This document shows positions 1-7,446 of a stretch of 29,378 nt of DNA, one piece after another. How positions within the stretch are numbered: the stretch's first letter is position 1; every line of letters begins with the position of its first letter. The DNA comes from Bacteroidota bacterium (GTDB lineage Bacteria; Bacteroidota; Bacteroidia; Cytophagales; Cyclobacteriaceae): NCBI GenBank assembly GCA_023417065.1, contig JAEZGH010000219.1, positions 1 through 29,378 of the forward strand, in the 5' to 3' direction. Below the pieces are notes generated by a model. The model ran no database searches and was not told the origin of the DNA. It was given only the letters and a program-made list of their open reading frames with translations. The translations under genes were made by a program, and so were the position numbers.

Positions 1-1437
1 TTCCTTGATAGTCCTGTAATTCTTCTCGCGCTGATCATTCGTCCATATCAGCATGAGATTCTCCTTGTCATATCCGACGTGCCTTGATTTTACATGTATG
101 ATCTGCTGATACATGACTATACTGCCGATCACGAGGAAAATTGAAAATCCAAACTGGGTCGTCACGAGTGATTTTCGAAACAGTCCTGCGGCTGAGGACG
201 TTGTCACGGTTCCTTTAAGCACCTTTGCTGGCTGAAACGACGAAAGGTAAAACGCGGGATATGCCCCGGCCAAAGCGGCGGTTGTTATGATGATGAGTAC
301 GGCGTAGAAATACAGGGATGGATCTGCATAGTTGATGAACATCTGCTTTCCGACAAGTACATTATAAAACGGCAACACCAATTCAACGATTGCTACCGCG
401 ACGAAGAATGCGATAAATGTCGTGATAATGGATTCACCCATGAACTGTCCGATGAGCTGTTTCCGTTGCGAACCAATGGCTTTGCGGATACCCACTTCGC
501 GGGCACGTTTTTGTGAACGTGCCGTGGCAAGATTTGTGAAGTTTATGCATGCAATGATCAGGACAACGATCGCAACAACGCTGAAAAGTCGTACATAATC
601 AATCATGCCTCCCACCGGCTTTCCATTCTGAAATTCCCCGTACAGATGCCAGTCTGAGAGAGGATGAAGAAAGTTCGCTATCGTTGGAGCATCAGGATTG
701 TTCTTTCGCTCCAGCAACTGAATTTGTTTTGCGATTTTATCAGCGTCAGCGTCCGCCTTAAGCTCAACGAATGTGGTGAACGAATGATTTTGCCAATCAT
801 TCATAGCGCGGCGATACCAGGGCTGCGAAGATGCATAGAATTCGGAAGAAAGCAGGAAGTCGAATTGCAGTGAGGAGTTGCCGGGCACGTCTTCAAGCAC
901 CGCGGTCACCTGCAACGGATATTCGGTTTCAAGGGTAAAGGTCTTGCCCAGCACATCAGTGCTTCCAAACAAGGCCACGGCTGTGGAACGGGTAAGTACT
1001 GCCGAAGACCCATCTCTTAACGCAGTGCGTATATCCCCACCGATAGTTTTAAAGGAGAACATGGTTAGGAAATCGCCCGCTGCAACGAGACCCATTTTGC
1101 TGATTCGCGTTTCGCCATTTTGAAGTAGAAAGCCTTCCGGCGGTTTCACCAGGGATACGTTCAGGACCTGGTCTGATTGATCACGCAGGGCGTCCATGAT
1201 GGGAAACGGCGTGTTCAACGTTGTCTCAATGGACCCGTTGATCATTTGATTCGATCCGACGATATAGAGATGCTCATGGTTCTCATGAATCTTGTCATAC
1301 GTAACTTCATCGTTAATCCAAACGAGGATCAGTGTGCTCATCGCAAGGCTCACGGAAAGTCCGGCGATGTTGATCACGGAGTATACTCCATTCCGGCGCA
1401 ATGATCGTAACGAGATTAGGAGGAAGTTCTTAAACAT
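1..1437 (-). CDS. MacB/FtsX-type ABC transporter permease, partial (N-terminal 479 codons)
   Basis: This gene is read on the minus strand from an ATG at 1437 and stays open to the left edge, so its C-terminus is outside the window. I translated it by hand without meeting a stop. It begins MFKNFLLISLRSLRRNG, followed by a first membrane segment (VINIAGLSVSLAMSTLILVW), the usual opening of Bacteroidota FtsX-like permeases. A periplasmic MacB-type core domain follows at about residues 45-275. The first FtsX domain starts near residue 285 with the motif ACINFTNLATARSQKRAREVG and IRKAIGSQR, and membrane helices continue to the edge. Family members are usually about 800 residues, so roughly 300 are missing. 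No ATPase or membrane-fusion gene is visible nearby, so its partner and cargo are unknown. Such permeases act in the inner membrane in efflux or envelope stress. The family call is firm; the function is not. Confidence 0.9.
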   Translation of the reverse strand, partial: MFKNFLLISLRSLRRNGVYSVINIAGLSVSLAMSTLILVWINDEVTYDKIHENHEHLYIVGSNQMINGSIETTLNTPFPIMDALRDQSDQVLNVSLVKPPEGFLLQNGETRISKMGLVAAGDFLTMFSFKTIGGDIRTALRDGSSAVLTRSTAVALFGSTDVLGKTFTLETEYPLQVTAVLEDVPGNSSLQFDFLLSSEFYASSQPWYRRAMNDWQNHSFTTFVELKADADADKIAKQIQLLERKNNPDAPTIANFLHPLSDWHLYGEFQNGKPVGGMIDYVRLFSVVAIVVLIIACINFTNLATARSQKRAREVGIRKAIGSQRKQLIGQFMGESIITTFIAFFVAVAIVELVLPFYNVLVGKQMFINYADPSLYFYAVLIIITTAALAGAYPAFYLSSFQPAKVLKGTVTTSSAAGLFRKSLVTTQFGFSIFLVIGSIVMYQQIIHVKSRHVGYDKENLMLIWTNDQREKNYRTIKE

Positions 1438-1809
1438 TGTGTGAGGGTTTTGGTTGGCTGGTCTGGCGTTGTGGTATGCAAGGTAACATGGCTGCACATA
1501 CGTTGACCATCATTGTGCCAGAGGCAGCCGCGTCAAATTCAGGCTGTTTGATGGGATTTTTGCAAGTACTTCGTGCGTTCCCGAACAGGGGTGATCGAAT
1601 TCGGCCATCACCAGCTTCAATTTTCAAGGTTCATGGTTCGAGGGTTTGTTACTGCTGAGCCTCTCATTCTCACCCTCCAACTCAAACCACCTATCCCCTG
1701 CGAGATTGCTCCTCAGTCCGAATGAAGTACTCCACGAAATGGCAAATCATTCCCGCGATCCGGCAAAACTTAGTTGGAGTTCGTCTCAGACCTTTGAGTC
1801 AACCAAAAA
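1438..1809. other. Intergenic region between divergent genes
   Basis: This 372-bp gap separates the leftward permease from the rightward aldo/keto reductase, so it should carry promoters for both. Short open frames of 62-73 codons exist on both strands but overlap each other, show no recognisable domain and look like chance. I see no convincing inverted repeat or consensus Bacteroidota promoter (TTG / TAnnTTTG) at the expected spacing. Confidence 0.5.
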
Positions 1810-2796
1810 ATGAAAACAAAGATGAACAGAACATTAGGAAAAAACGGACCGCTGGTATCTGCGGTCGGACTTGGGTGTATGGGAATGTCGGGAGCATATG
1901 GCCCGGGTGACGAACAAGAATCCATTGCAACGATAGAAAGAGCGCTTGAGCTTGGACACAACTTTCTCGACACAGCGGACTACTACCTTGCCGGACACAA
2001 TGAGATGTTAATCGCCAAAGCAATACACGGAAAAAGAGAAAAAGCATTCCTGTCCGTAAAAACGGGAATGATGGTATCGGCAGCAGGCCCAGGACCTGTG
2101 AACGGACATCCCGATTACATGCGGCACGCGGTGATGCACAGCCTTCAGCGTCTAAAGGTTGACTACATCGATTTATACACGCCAGCCCGGATAGATCCGC
2201 AAGTCGCGGTCGAAGAAACCGTGGGCGCATTGGCCGAGCTTGTCACTAAAGGTATTGTTCGCTACATTGGTTTGTCTGAAGCATCAGCCGAATCGATACG
2301 CAAGGCAGCGAGCGTACATCCGATCACTGCGCTTCAGACGGAGTACTCCCTTTGGACACGCGATATCGAGGCGGAAGTGCTTCCCACCATTCGCGAGCTC
2401 GGAATCGGACTAGTAGCCTATGCCCCTCTGAGCCGTGGTTTCCTGAGTGGTGAATTCAAAACACCGGAAGACATCAAAGACCATCGTGCCCACATGCCGC
2501 GTTATCAGGCTGACAACTTTTACAAGAATCTCGAACTTGTAGAGAAGTTACAGTCAATGGCGGTAAAAAAGGGTTGCACCCCATCGCAGTTGGCAATCGC
2601 ATGGGTGCTCGCCCAGGGTGAAGACGTCATCACTATTCCCGGCACGAAGCGTATCAGCCGCCTCGAGGAAAACATTGCTGCTGAGAACGTCATCCTTACG
2701 AGGGATGATCTGCAAAGCATCAATGACATAATGCCCGCAGGTATTGTTTCAGGAACACGATATCCGGAGAAGTTTATGAGCACCCTCAATCGTTAA
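1810..2796 (+). CDS. Aldo/keto reductase (NADPH-dependent oxidoreductase family)
   Basis: The 328-residue product is a full-length soluble cytoplasmic (alpha/beta)8-barrel aldo/keto reductase. Visible family motifs are LGLGCMGMSG-like near the start (residues 19-28), FLDTADYY (52-59) with Asp54 and Tyr59 of the catalytic tetrad, SVKTG with Lys84, YIGLSEAS, QTEYSLW, YAPLSRGFLSG, and the C-terminal cofactor-binding segment IPGTKRISRLEEN. The fourth tetrad residue, normally His in a YxxHRxDP context, is Ala126 (YTPARIDP). I recall a subgroup of this family with the same PAR signature, so this may be lineage-typical rather than a defect, but it suggests altered chemistry. The ATG at 1810 is used; an internal ATG at 1822 would only trim four residues. 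An AraC regulator follows 15 bp downstream and is probably co-transcribed. The substrate cannot be named. Confidence 0.92.
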   Translation: MKTKMNRTLGKNGPLVSAVGLGCMGMSGAYGPGDEQESIATIERALELGHNFLDTADYYLAGHNEMLIAKAIHGKREKAFLSVKTGMMVSAAGPGPVNGHPDYMRHAVMHSLQRLKVDYIDLYTPARIDPQVAVEETVGALAELVTKGIVRYIGLSEASAESIRKAASVHPITALQTEYSLWTRDIEAEVLPTIRELGIGLVAYAPLSRGFLSGEFKTPEDIKDHRAHMPRYQADNFYKNLELVEKLQSMAVKKGCTPSQLAIAWVLAQGEDVITIPGTKRISRLEENIAAENVILTRDDLQSINDIMPAGIVSGTRYPEKFMSTLNR

Positions 2797-2811
2797 AGAT
2801 TTAAGACGAAA

Positions 2812-3720
2812 ATGCAAACTACTCCACATCGCTTTGAATCGTTATCAGAAGTGCACCGGACTCTGGGACTGCCCCCACCGGTGCACCCGCTGATAAGTCT
2901 GGTAGAGATCAAAAACAGTGAGATTGATCCGGGAAAGCTTCCCGAGTCTTTTGTGTATAACTTCTATAAGATCTCGCTGAAACTTAACCTTACGGGAAAG
3001 CTCAAATACGGACAGGGTTATTATGACTTTGAAGAGGGCGGCATGTTCTTCAGAGGACCAAATCAGGTTTCGGGTCTCCGCGATCATAACCATGATCACG
3101 CAGGTTTTACGATGCTGATTCACCCGGACTTCTTTCAGGGCTATCCGCTCGCGAAGAAAATAAAACAGTACGGTTTCTTTGGCTACTCAGTGAGCGAAGC
3201 GTTGTACCTGTCAGACAAAGAGAGGTCTACCATCATGACAATTTTCAGGAACATCGATGAAGAACTTCAAAACAGGATTGATGACTTCAGCCACGACGTT
3301 ATCATTTCATTGATTGAAACTTTGTTGAATTACAGCAACCGCTTTTATAAACGGCAATTTATCACCCGTAAGGCGATCAATCACGAACTCCTTGACCGTA
3401 TGGACCGCCTACTTGAAGAGTACCTAAACGACGAAAGCCTGGACAAACGCGATCTTCCCACTGTACGATATCTTGCAGGCAAGCTGAATCTTTCGCCTGG
3501 TTACTTAAGCGATATGCTGCGCAGCATGACCGGACAAAGTGCACAGCATCATATTCACGATAAGCTAATTCAGAAAGCCAAGGAGCAAATTTCGACCACC
3601 GACTTAACGATCAGTGAAATTGCCTGGGGACTTGGTTTCGAACACCTCTCCTCTTTCAACAAGCTGTTTAAGTCGAAGACGAACCTTTCACCGCTGGAAT
3701 TCCGGAAGTCGTTTAATTAA
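2812..3720 (+). CDS. AraC-family transcriptional regulator
   Basis: A 302-residue DNA-binding regulator. The first ~190 residues form a variable sensor region resembling the cupin-like N-terminus of Bacteroidota AraC proteins (for example the segments PESFVYNFYKISLK and FEEGGMFFRGPNQ). The C-terminal ~100 residues carry the double helix-turn-helix: first helices around VRYLAGKLNLSPGYLSDML, second around ISEIAWGLGFEHLSSFNKLF, ending LSPLEFRK, the classic AraC signature. It lies 15 bp after the aldo/keto reductase on the same strand, so it probably controls that gene and itself. It ends 10 bp before the convergent stop of the molybdenum hydroxylase subunit. The family is clear; the effector is unknown. 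Confidence 0.93.
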   Translation: MQTTPHRFESLSEVHRTLGLPPPVHPLISLVEIKNSEIDPGKLPESFVYNFYKISLKLNLTGKLKYGQGYYDFEEGGMFFRGPNQVSGLRDHNHDHAGFTMLIHPDFFQGYPLAKKIKQYGFFGYSVSEALYLSDKERSTIMTIFRNIDEELQNRIDDFSHDVIISLIETLLNYSNRFYKRQFITRKAINHELLDRMDRLLEEYLNDESLDKRDLPTVRYLAGKLNLSPGYLSDMLRSMTGQSAQHHIHDKLIQKAKEQISTTDLTISEIAWGLGFEHLSSFNKLFKSKTNLSPLEFRKSFN

Positions 3721-3730
3721 ATGTGCGTAA

Positions 3731-5848
3731 CTAGATTTTGCCAATTGGCAATCGGCGGAAGCGTTTGCCGGTTGCGGCAAAAAGAGCATTTGTCAGTGCA
3801 GGCGCAACAGCCGGTACACCAGGTTCGCCGGCTCCACCCATTTGGTCGTTACGGGGTACTATGTGTACCTCGATAATAGGCATTTGATTCATCCTTACCA
3901 TTTTGTATTCGTCAAAGTTTCCCTGTTTGACGGTCCCATTAACCAGTGTAATTTCACCAAATAGCGCTGCAGAGAGTCCAAAAACAACAGCGCCTTCCAC
4001 TTGCGCACGGACGCCATCGGGATTAACGGCCAGGCCACAATCAATTGCACTGACAACACGGTGGACGCGGACCCTCTCCTTCTCAATAGACAATTCGACA
4101 ACATGTGCAACATAGCTGCGGTGCGAGTGGCTTACGGCGATGCCCCGGAATCGCCCGCGGATCAACGGAGTGTTCCACCCAGATTTCTCGGCAGCGAGGT
4201 TAAGAACATCCAGGTAGCGGGGCTGATTTTTCAGCAATTTTCGTCTGTACTCTACGGGATCAATTTTGGCCAACTGAGCAAGCTCATCAATCACGCTTTC
4301 CATGACAAAGATGGTCTGAGAAAACCCAACTGATCGCATAGGCAAAACGGGAACTTCATTTGTTGTTGTGTGCAACTCAATGTTAACGTCTGGGACTCTT
4401 TCGATGTACGGAGAGTCCTTCACTCCTTCTATGGAACTGCCGTCTATCTCAGGAGGAAGTGTACCAAATACCGGTTGCCCTACAATACGATGTTGCCAAA
4501 CAGCAGGAAGGCCATCCTCGGTTGTGGCGATCTTTACGTTATGCAAATACGCCGGTCTGTAATACCCTGCCCGCATATCGTCCGCACGGGTCCATATCAT
4601 CTTTATCGCCTTGCCACTTTGGCGGGCAATGTGAACAGCTTCAACAATCCAGTCGGAATTGAACGAGCCCCTCCTGCCAAAACTTCCTCCAAGGAAGGGT
4701 GTAACTATTTTTACATTCTCGGGGTTGATATTAAGAATTGTCGCAACGTTATTCCTATCTGTCGTTGGAAGTTGCGTGCCAGTCCAAATATGGCACTGAT
4801 CGGCCACAAGTTTTACGGTACAGTTCAGGGGTTCCATGGACGCGTGAGCGAGATAGGGCAGAAAATATTCGGCCTCGAAGGCTTTTGTGGACTTTGTGAA
4901 TGCAGCTTCTACATCACCTCTTAATTGAACTGTCATGCCCTTTGTGTGTGAAAGTGCACGGTATTCGTCTATCATTTTAGCGGTGTCTGTTCCATCGGGC
5001 AGATCCCAGTCAATTTTTACGGCGTCGCGACCCAGTTTGGCAGCCCAGTAATGGTCGGCTATTACTGCGACACCAGTAGGAATCTTCACAACATCACGGA
5101 CGCCCTTAATGGCTTTAGCCGCCGATGCATCGAATGAAATCACAGTGCCTCCAAACACGGGAGGATGCGATACTACGGCAGTATATAATCCTTGAAACAT
5201 AATATCAATTCCATACGTGGCCGTTCCGTTAACTTTGGCAGCACCATCCAACCGCGCCTGAGAACGCCCAATGATTTTCCAGTCATGAGGATGGCGAAGT
5301 GTTACTGACGGCCTGGGTAACCCCGAAGCCACGCTGGCGAGTTTCCCATAACTAAGCTTGCGAGGTCCATCTATTACAAACCCATTTTGGGTTCTTAACG
5401 TATCGGGATTTACGCCGAATTCCTTCGCTGCGGCAGCTACCAGCATGGCGCGCGCAGTTGCACCTGCATAGCGGTAGCGATCAAATTCTGAGTAGGTAGA
5501 ACTGGATCCGACTGTAGCCTGTATTCCAAGTGTAGTGTGATTATACGCAGCCTCAATGCTGCAGTGTTCAACGACCACTTTTGTCAGGTCGCAGTCGAGC
5601 TCTTCAGCAATGAGCATAGGTAACGTGGTCCATACGCCCTGACCCATCTCGACTTTTGAAAGGATAATCCTTATTGTATCATCTTCACCGATATGCAAAA
5701 ACGCGTTTGGCACGAATGAACTGTGAGATCTTGCTGCTTTTCCGAAAGCACCCTGCATTGCAGGAAATGAAATCAACAATCCGCTGCCAACTAGTGCAGC
5801 TGCCTTTAGGAAGTCTCTTCGATCGAGGGGGCTGCTCATTACATTCAT
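3731..5848 (-). CDS. Molybdopterin-binding subunit of an isoquinoline 1-oxidoreductase-like (xanthine dehydrogenase family) enzyme
   Basis: This encodes the large catalytic subunit, about 705 residues, of a two-subunit molybdenum hydroxylase. I start it at the ATG at 5848, one base after the stop of the [2Fe-2S] gene; a longer frame to 6070 would overlap that gene in another phase and adds unlikely sequence. The N-terminus holds a twin-arginine export signal (LDRRDFLKAAALVGSGLL, Arg10-Arg11), so the folded enzyme should reach the periplasm. Family motifs include GQGVWTTLPMLIAEEL, LPYLAHASMEPLNCTV, FLGGSFGRRG and, near the C-terminus, GGAGEPGVPAV, whose Glu675 fits the catalytic base of the family. 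About 700-750 residues is normal for IorB-like proteins. No FAD subunit is present, as in IorAB-type enzymes that pass electrons to another carrier. Substrates are probably N-heterocycles or aldehydes, but this cannot be fixed from sequence. Confidence 0.93.
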   Translation of the reverse strand: MNVMSSPLDRRDFLKAAALVGSGLLISFPAMQGAFGKAARSHSSFVPNAFLHIGEDDTIRIILSKVEMGQGVWTTLPMLIAEELDCDLTKVVVEHCSIEAAYNHTTLGIQATVGSSSTYSEFDRYRYAGATARAMLVAAAAKEFGVNPDTLRTQNGFVIDGPRKLSYGKLASVASGLPRPSVTLRHPHDWKIIGRSQARLDGAAKVNGTATYGIDIMFQGLYTAVVSHPPVFGGTVISFDASAAKAIKGVRDVVKIPTGVAVIADHYWAAKLGRDAVKIDWDLPDGTDTAKMIDEYRALSHTKGMTVQLRGDVEAAFTKSTKAFEAEYFLPYLAHASMEPLNCTVKLVADQCHIWTGTQLPTTDRNNVATILNINPENVKIVTPFLGGSFGRRGSFNSDWIVEAVHIARQSGKAIKMIWTRADDMRAGYYRPAYLHNVKIATTEDGLPAVWQHRIVGQPVFGTLPPEIDGSSIEGVKDSPYIERVPDVNIELHTTTNEVPVLPMRSVGFSQTIFVMESVIDELAQLAKIDPVEYRRKLLKNQPRYLDVLNLAAEKSGWNTPLIRGRFRGIAVSHSHRSYVAHVVELSIEKERVRVHRVVSAIDCGLAVNPDGVRAQVEGAVVFGLSAALFGEITLVNGTVKQGNFDEYKMVRMNQMPIIEVHIVPRNDQMGGAGEPGVPAVAPALTNALFAATGKRFRRLPIGKI

Positions 5849-5849
5849 G

Positions 5850-6308
5850 TTAATTGGCGGTTGCGTTGGCAACAAGATGGATAGCCTTTCGGATACGTTG
5901 ATAAGTTCCACACCGGCAGATATTCCGCGACATAACCCGGTCAATATCTGCATCAGTTGGATGGGGATTTGCAGCCAGTAGGGTTGCTGCCAGCATAATC
6001 TGGCCCGACTGACAATAGCCACATTGCACGACATCTTCCGCGAGCCACGCCTGTCGCAGTAACTGCCCAAGAGGGCCGGACAAACCTTCGATTGTTACAA
6101 TGCGCTTTCCTGCGGCCTGGGAAACAGGAACGGTGCATGCATTAATGGCTTTGCCATTGAGGTGAATGGTACACGCACCGCATTGACCAACACCGCATCC
6201 GAATTTTGTTCCGGTCAGGCCAATGACGTCGCGGGTCACCCACAACAAAGGTGTTGTCGGGTCTGCGTCAATTGTGTATTCCTTGTTGTTAACCGCAATA
6301 ACCAGCAT
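5850..6308 (-). CDS. [2Fe-2S] subunit of an isoquinoline 1-oxidoreductase-like molybdenum hydroxylase
   Basis: The small electron-transfer subunit is about 152 residues, the standard length for IorA-like proteins. I place the start at the ATG at 6308 (MLVIAVNNKEYTID); the open frame extends to 6446 but that extension overlaps the upstream regulator gene and has no family similarity. A plant-ferredoxin-like cluster uses Cys38, Cys43, Cys46 and Cys58 (motif CGVGQCGACTIHLNG). The second, helical cluster uses Cys96 and Cys99 (QCGYCQSGQ) plus Cys131 and Cys133 (NICRCGTYQRI). It has no signal peptide and is presumably carried out by the Tat signal of the large subunit, whose ATG lies one base after this stop, suggesting translational coupling. 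It should relay electrons from the molybdenum site to an external acceptor. Confidence 0.95.
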   Translation of the reverse strand: MLVIAVNNKEYTIDADPTTPLLWVTRDVIGLTGTKFGCGVGQCGACTIHLNGKAINACTVPVSQAAGKRIVTIEGLSGPLGQLLRQAWLAEDVVQCGYCQSGQIMLAATLLAANPHPTDADIDRVMSRNICRCGTYQRIRKAIHLVANATAN

Positions 6309-6384
6309 TTTCTCGCTTTTTGTTTGTGGCCGCATCCTGAAATTAACGTGAACCTCGCTATCGCAGTGGTAAAAAAGGGACAAT

Positions 6385-7251
6385 CTACTTGCTAGAAACC
6401 TCCAGCCCCATCGCGCGTTCCTTATACAGGATATCGGTAAGCCCAAGCATTCTTTCGGGAGTCATGCTTTCAAACCTCAGGAATTCGGTTGGTGTAGCAC
6501 CAGTGAAATCTTTATAGTCTTTAACCAGATGCTGATAGTCGCAATAACCACATGCGATAGCAATCTCCAGCCAGTCTTTATGGGGATAAGCGTTCTTCAT
6601 ATTGTAAGCTTTAGTAATCCGGATTATTCTCGCGTAGGTCTTGGGATTTACACCTACGCCCTGATAGAATTTTCGCTGAAACTGTTTGGAACTGAGGCAG
6701 GCCATGTCTGCGAGATGATCCATCGAATAACCAGCTCCTTGCCGAAGCATTTGTTGACTGACAATATCAATGGGGGAACATGTCGTCTTCGACTGCCGGA
6801 GAAGTCTGAAACCAAAATCCTGGATAATGCTCAATAATTCATCATAACCTTTCGCGTGCTGCAGCCGATCCAAGGTGATTTCAATCGCCTTGCCGAAGAC
6901 CAGCGTCGCATCAATATGCTGATTGACGAGTTCATGTGCCGGAATTCCGGTTACCCGATGCATCCCCCGTGGTTGAAAAACAATTTGCACATTCAGAAAA
7001 GAGCTCCCATTGAACTGATAAACGAGTGAGGTTCGCTGACCTGTTAGCACAACAGACGGTTGATCGTATCTTTTATCGCCTGGCTTTTGGATTGCCCAGA
7101 AGTCCCGGACGAAGAAATGAAGGATGCTCTCGGGCTTTGGAATAGCGTGTTTAACCGGAATGGCGTTGGTGCCAAATTCAAAATGGCATATCCTGTACCA
7201 TTGGATCAGTTCGCGCAATGCGGGATGTGGCAGGAAGTCGCGTAACAGCAT
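6385..7251 (-). CDS. AraC-family transcriptional regulator of the molybdenum hydroxylase unit
   Basis: A 288-residue regulator. The N-terminal half (from FLPHPALRELIQWYRICHFE through PKPESILHFFVRD and QPRGMHRVTGIPAHELVNQ) resembles the DUF6597-type sensor found in many Bacteroidota AraC proteins. The C-terminal ~100 residues hold two helix-turn-helix motifs: YSMDHLADMACLSSKQFQRK and LEIAIACGYCDYQHLVKDYK, ending TGATPTEFL. The start codon at 7251 is the only ATG that keeps the full sensor domain. It is the first gene of a minus-strand unit, 76 bp upstream of the [2Fe-2S] subunit, and probably controls that operon in response to a small molecule. The effector is unknown. Confidence 0.92.
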   Translation of the reverse strand: MLLRDFLPHPALRELIQWYRICHFEFGTNAIPVKHAIPKPESILHFFVRDFWAIQKPGDKRYDQPSVVLTGQRTSLVYQFNGSSFLNVQIVFQPRGMHRVTGIPAHELVNQHIDATLVFGKAIEITLDRLQHAKGYDELLSIIQDFGFRLLRQSKTTCSPIDIVSQQMLRQGAGYSMDHLADMACLSSKQFQRKFYQGVGVNPKTYARIIRITKAYNMKNAYPHKDWLEIAIACGYCDYQHLVKDYKDFTGATPTEFLRFESMTPERMLGLTDILYKERAMGLEVSSK

Positions 7252-7446
7252 ACCTTAATGGAGGTTGACAAACCAAACCGGCCGAATTCTCAAAACGTCT
7301 AATAATATAAGAATTTTGATCTGAACTCTGGTGGTCATGAACAGGAATGATTAGGGGAATTAAGCGATACCGCAAAACTATTTCCGCCCATGCGTCATCA
7401 TGGGATTAAACGATAGCTTATCCGCCGCCTCACTCATTCCCAACCA

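Noticed and set aside
1799..2230. 143-codon minus-strand frame opposite the aldo/keto reductase
   Set aside because: It lies fully antisense to a well-supported gene, has Cys/Arg/Phe/Leu-heavy composition and no recognisable domain.
4370..4924. 184-codon plus-strand frame within the molybdopterin subunit gene
   Set aside because: It is antisense to clear catalytic motifs and shows no domain of its own.
5849..6070. N-terminal extension of the molybdopterin subunit frame to 6070
   Set aside because: It overlaps the [2Fe-2S] gene in another phase, and the Tat signal near 5848 marks the true start.
6309..6446. N-terminal extension of the [2Fe-2S] subunit frame to 6446
   Set aside because: The extension overlaps the upstream AraC gene and the family starts at the MLVIAVNNKEY segment.
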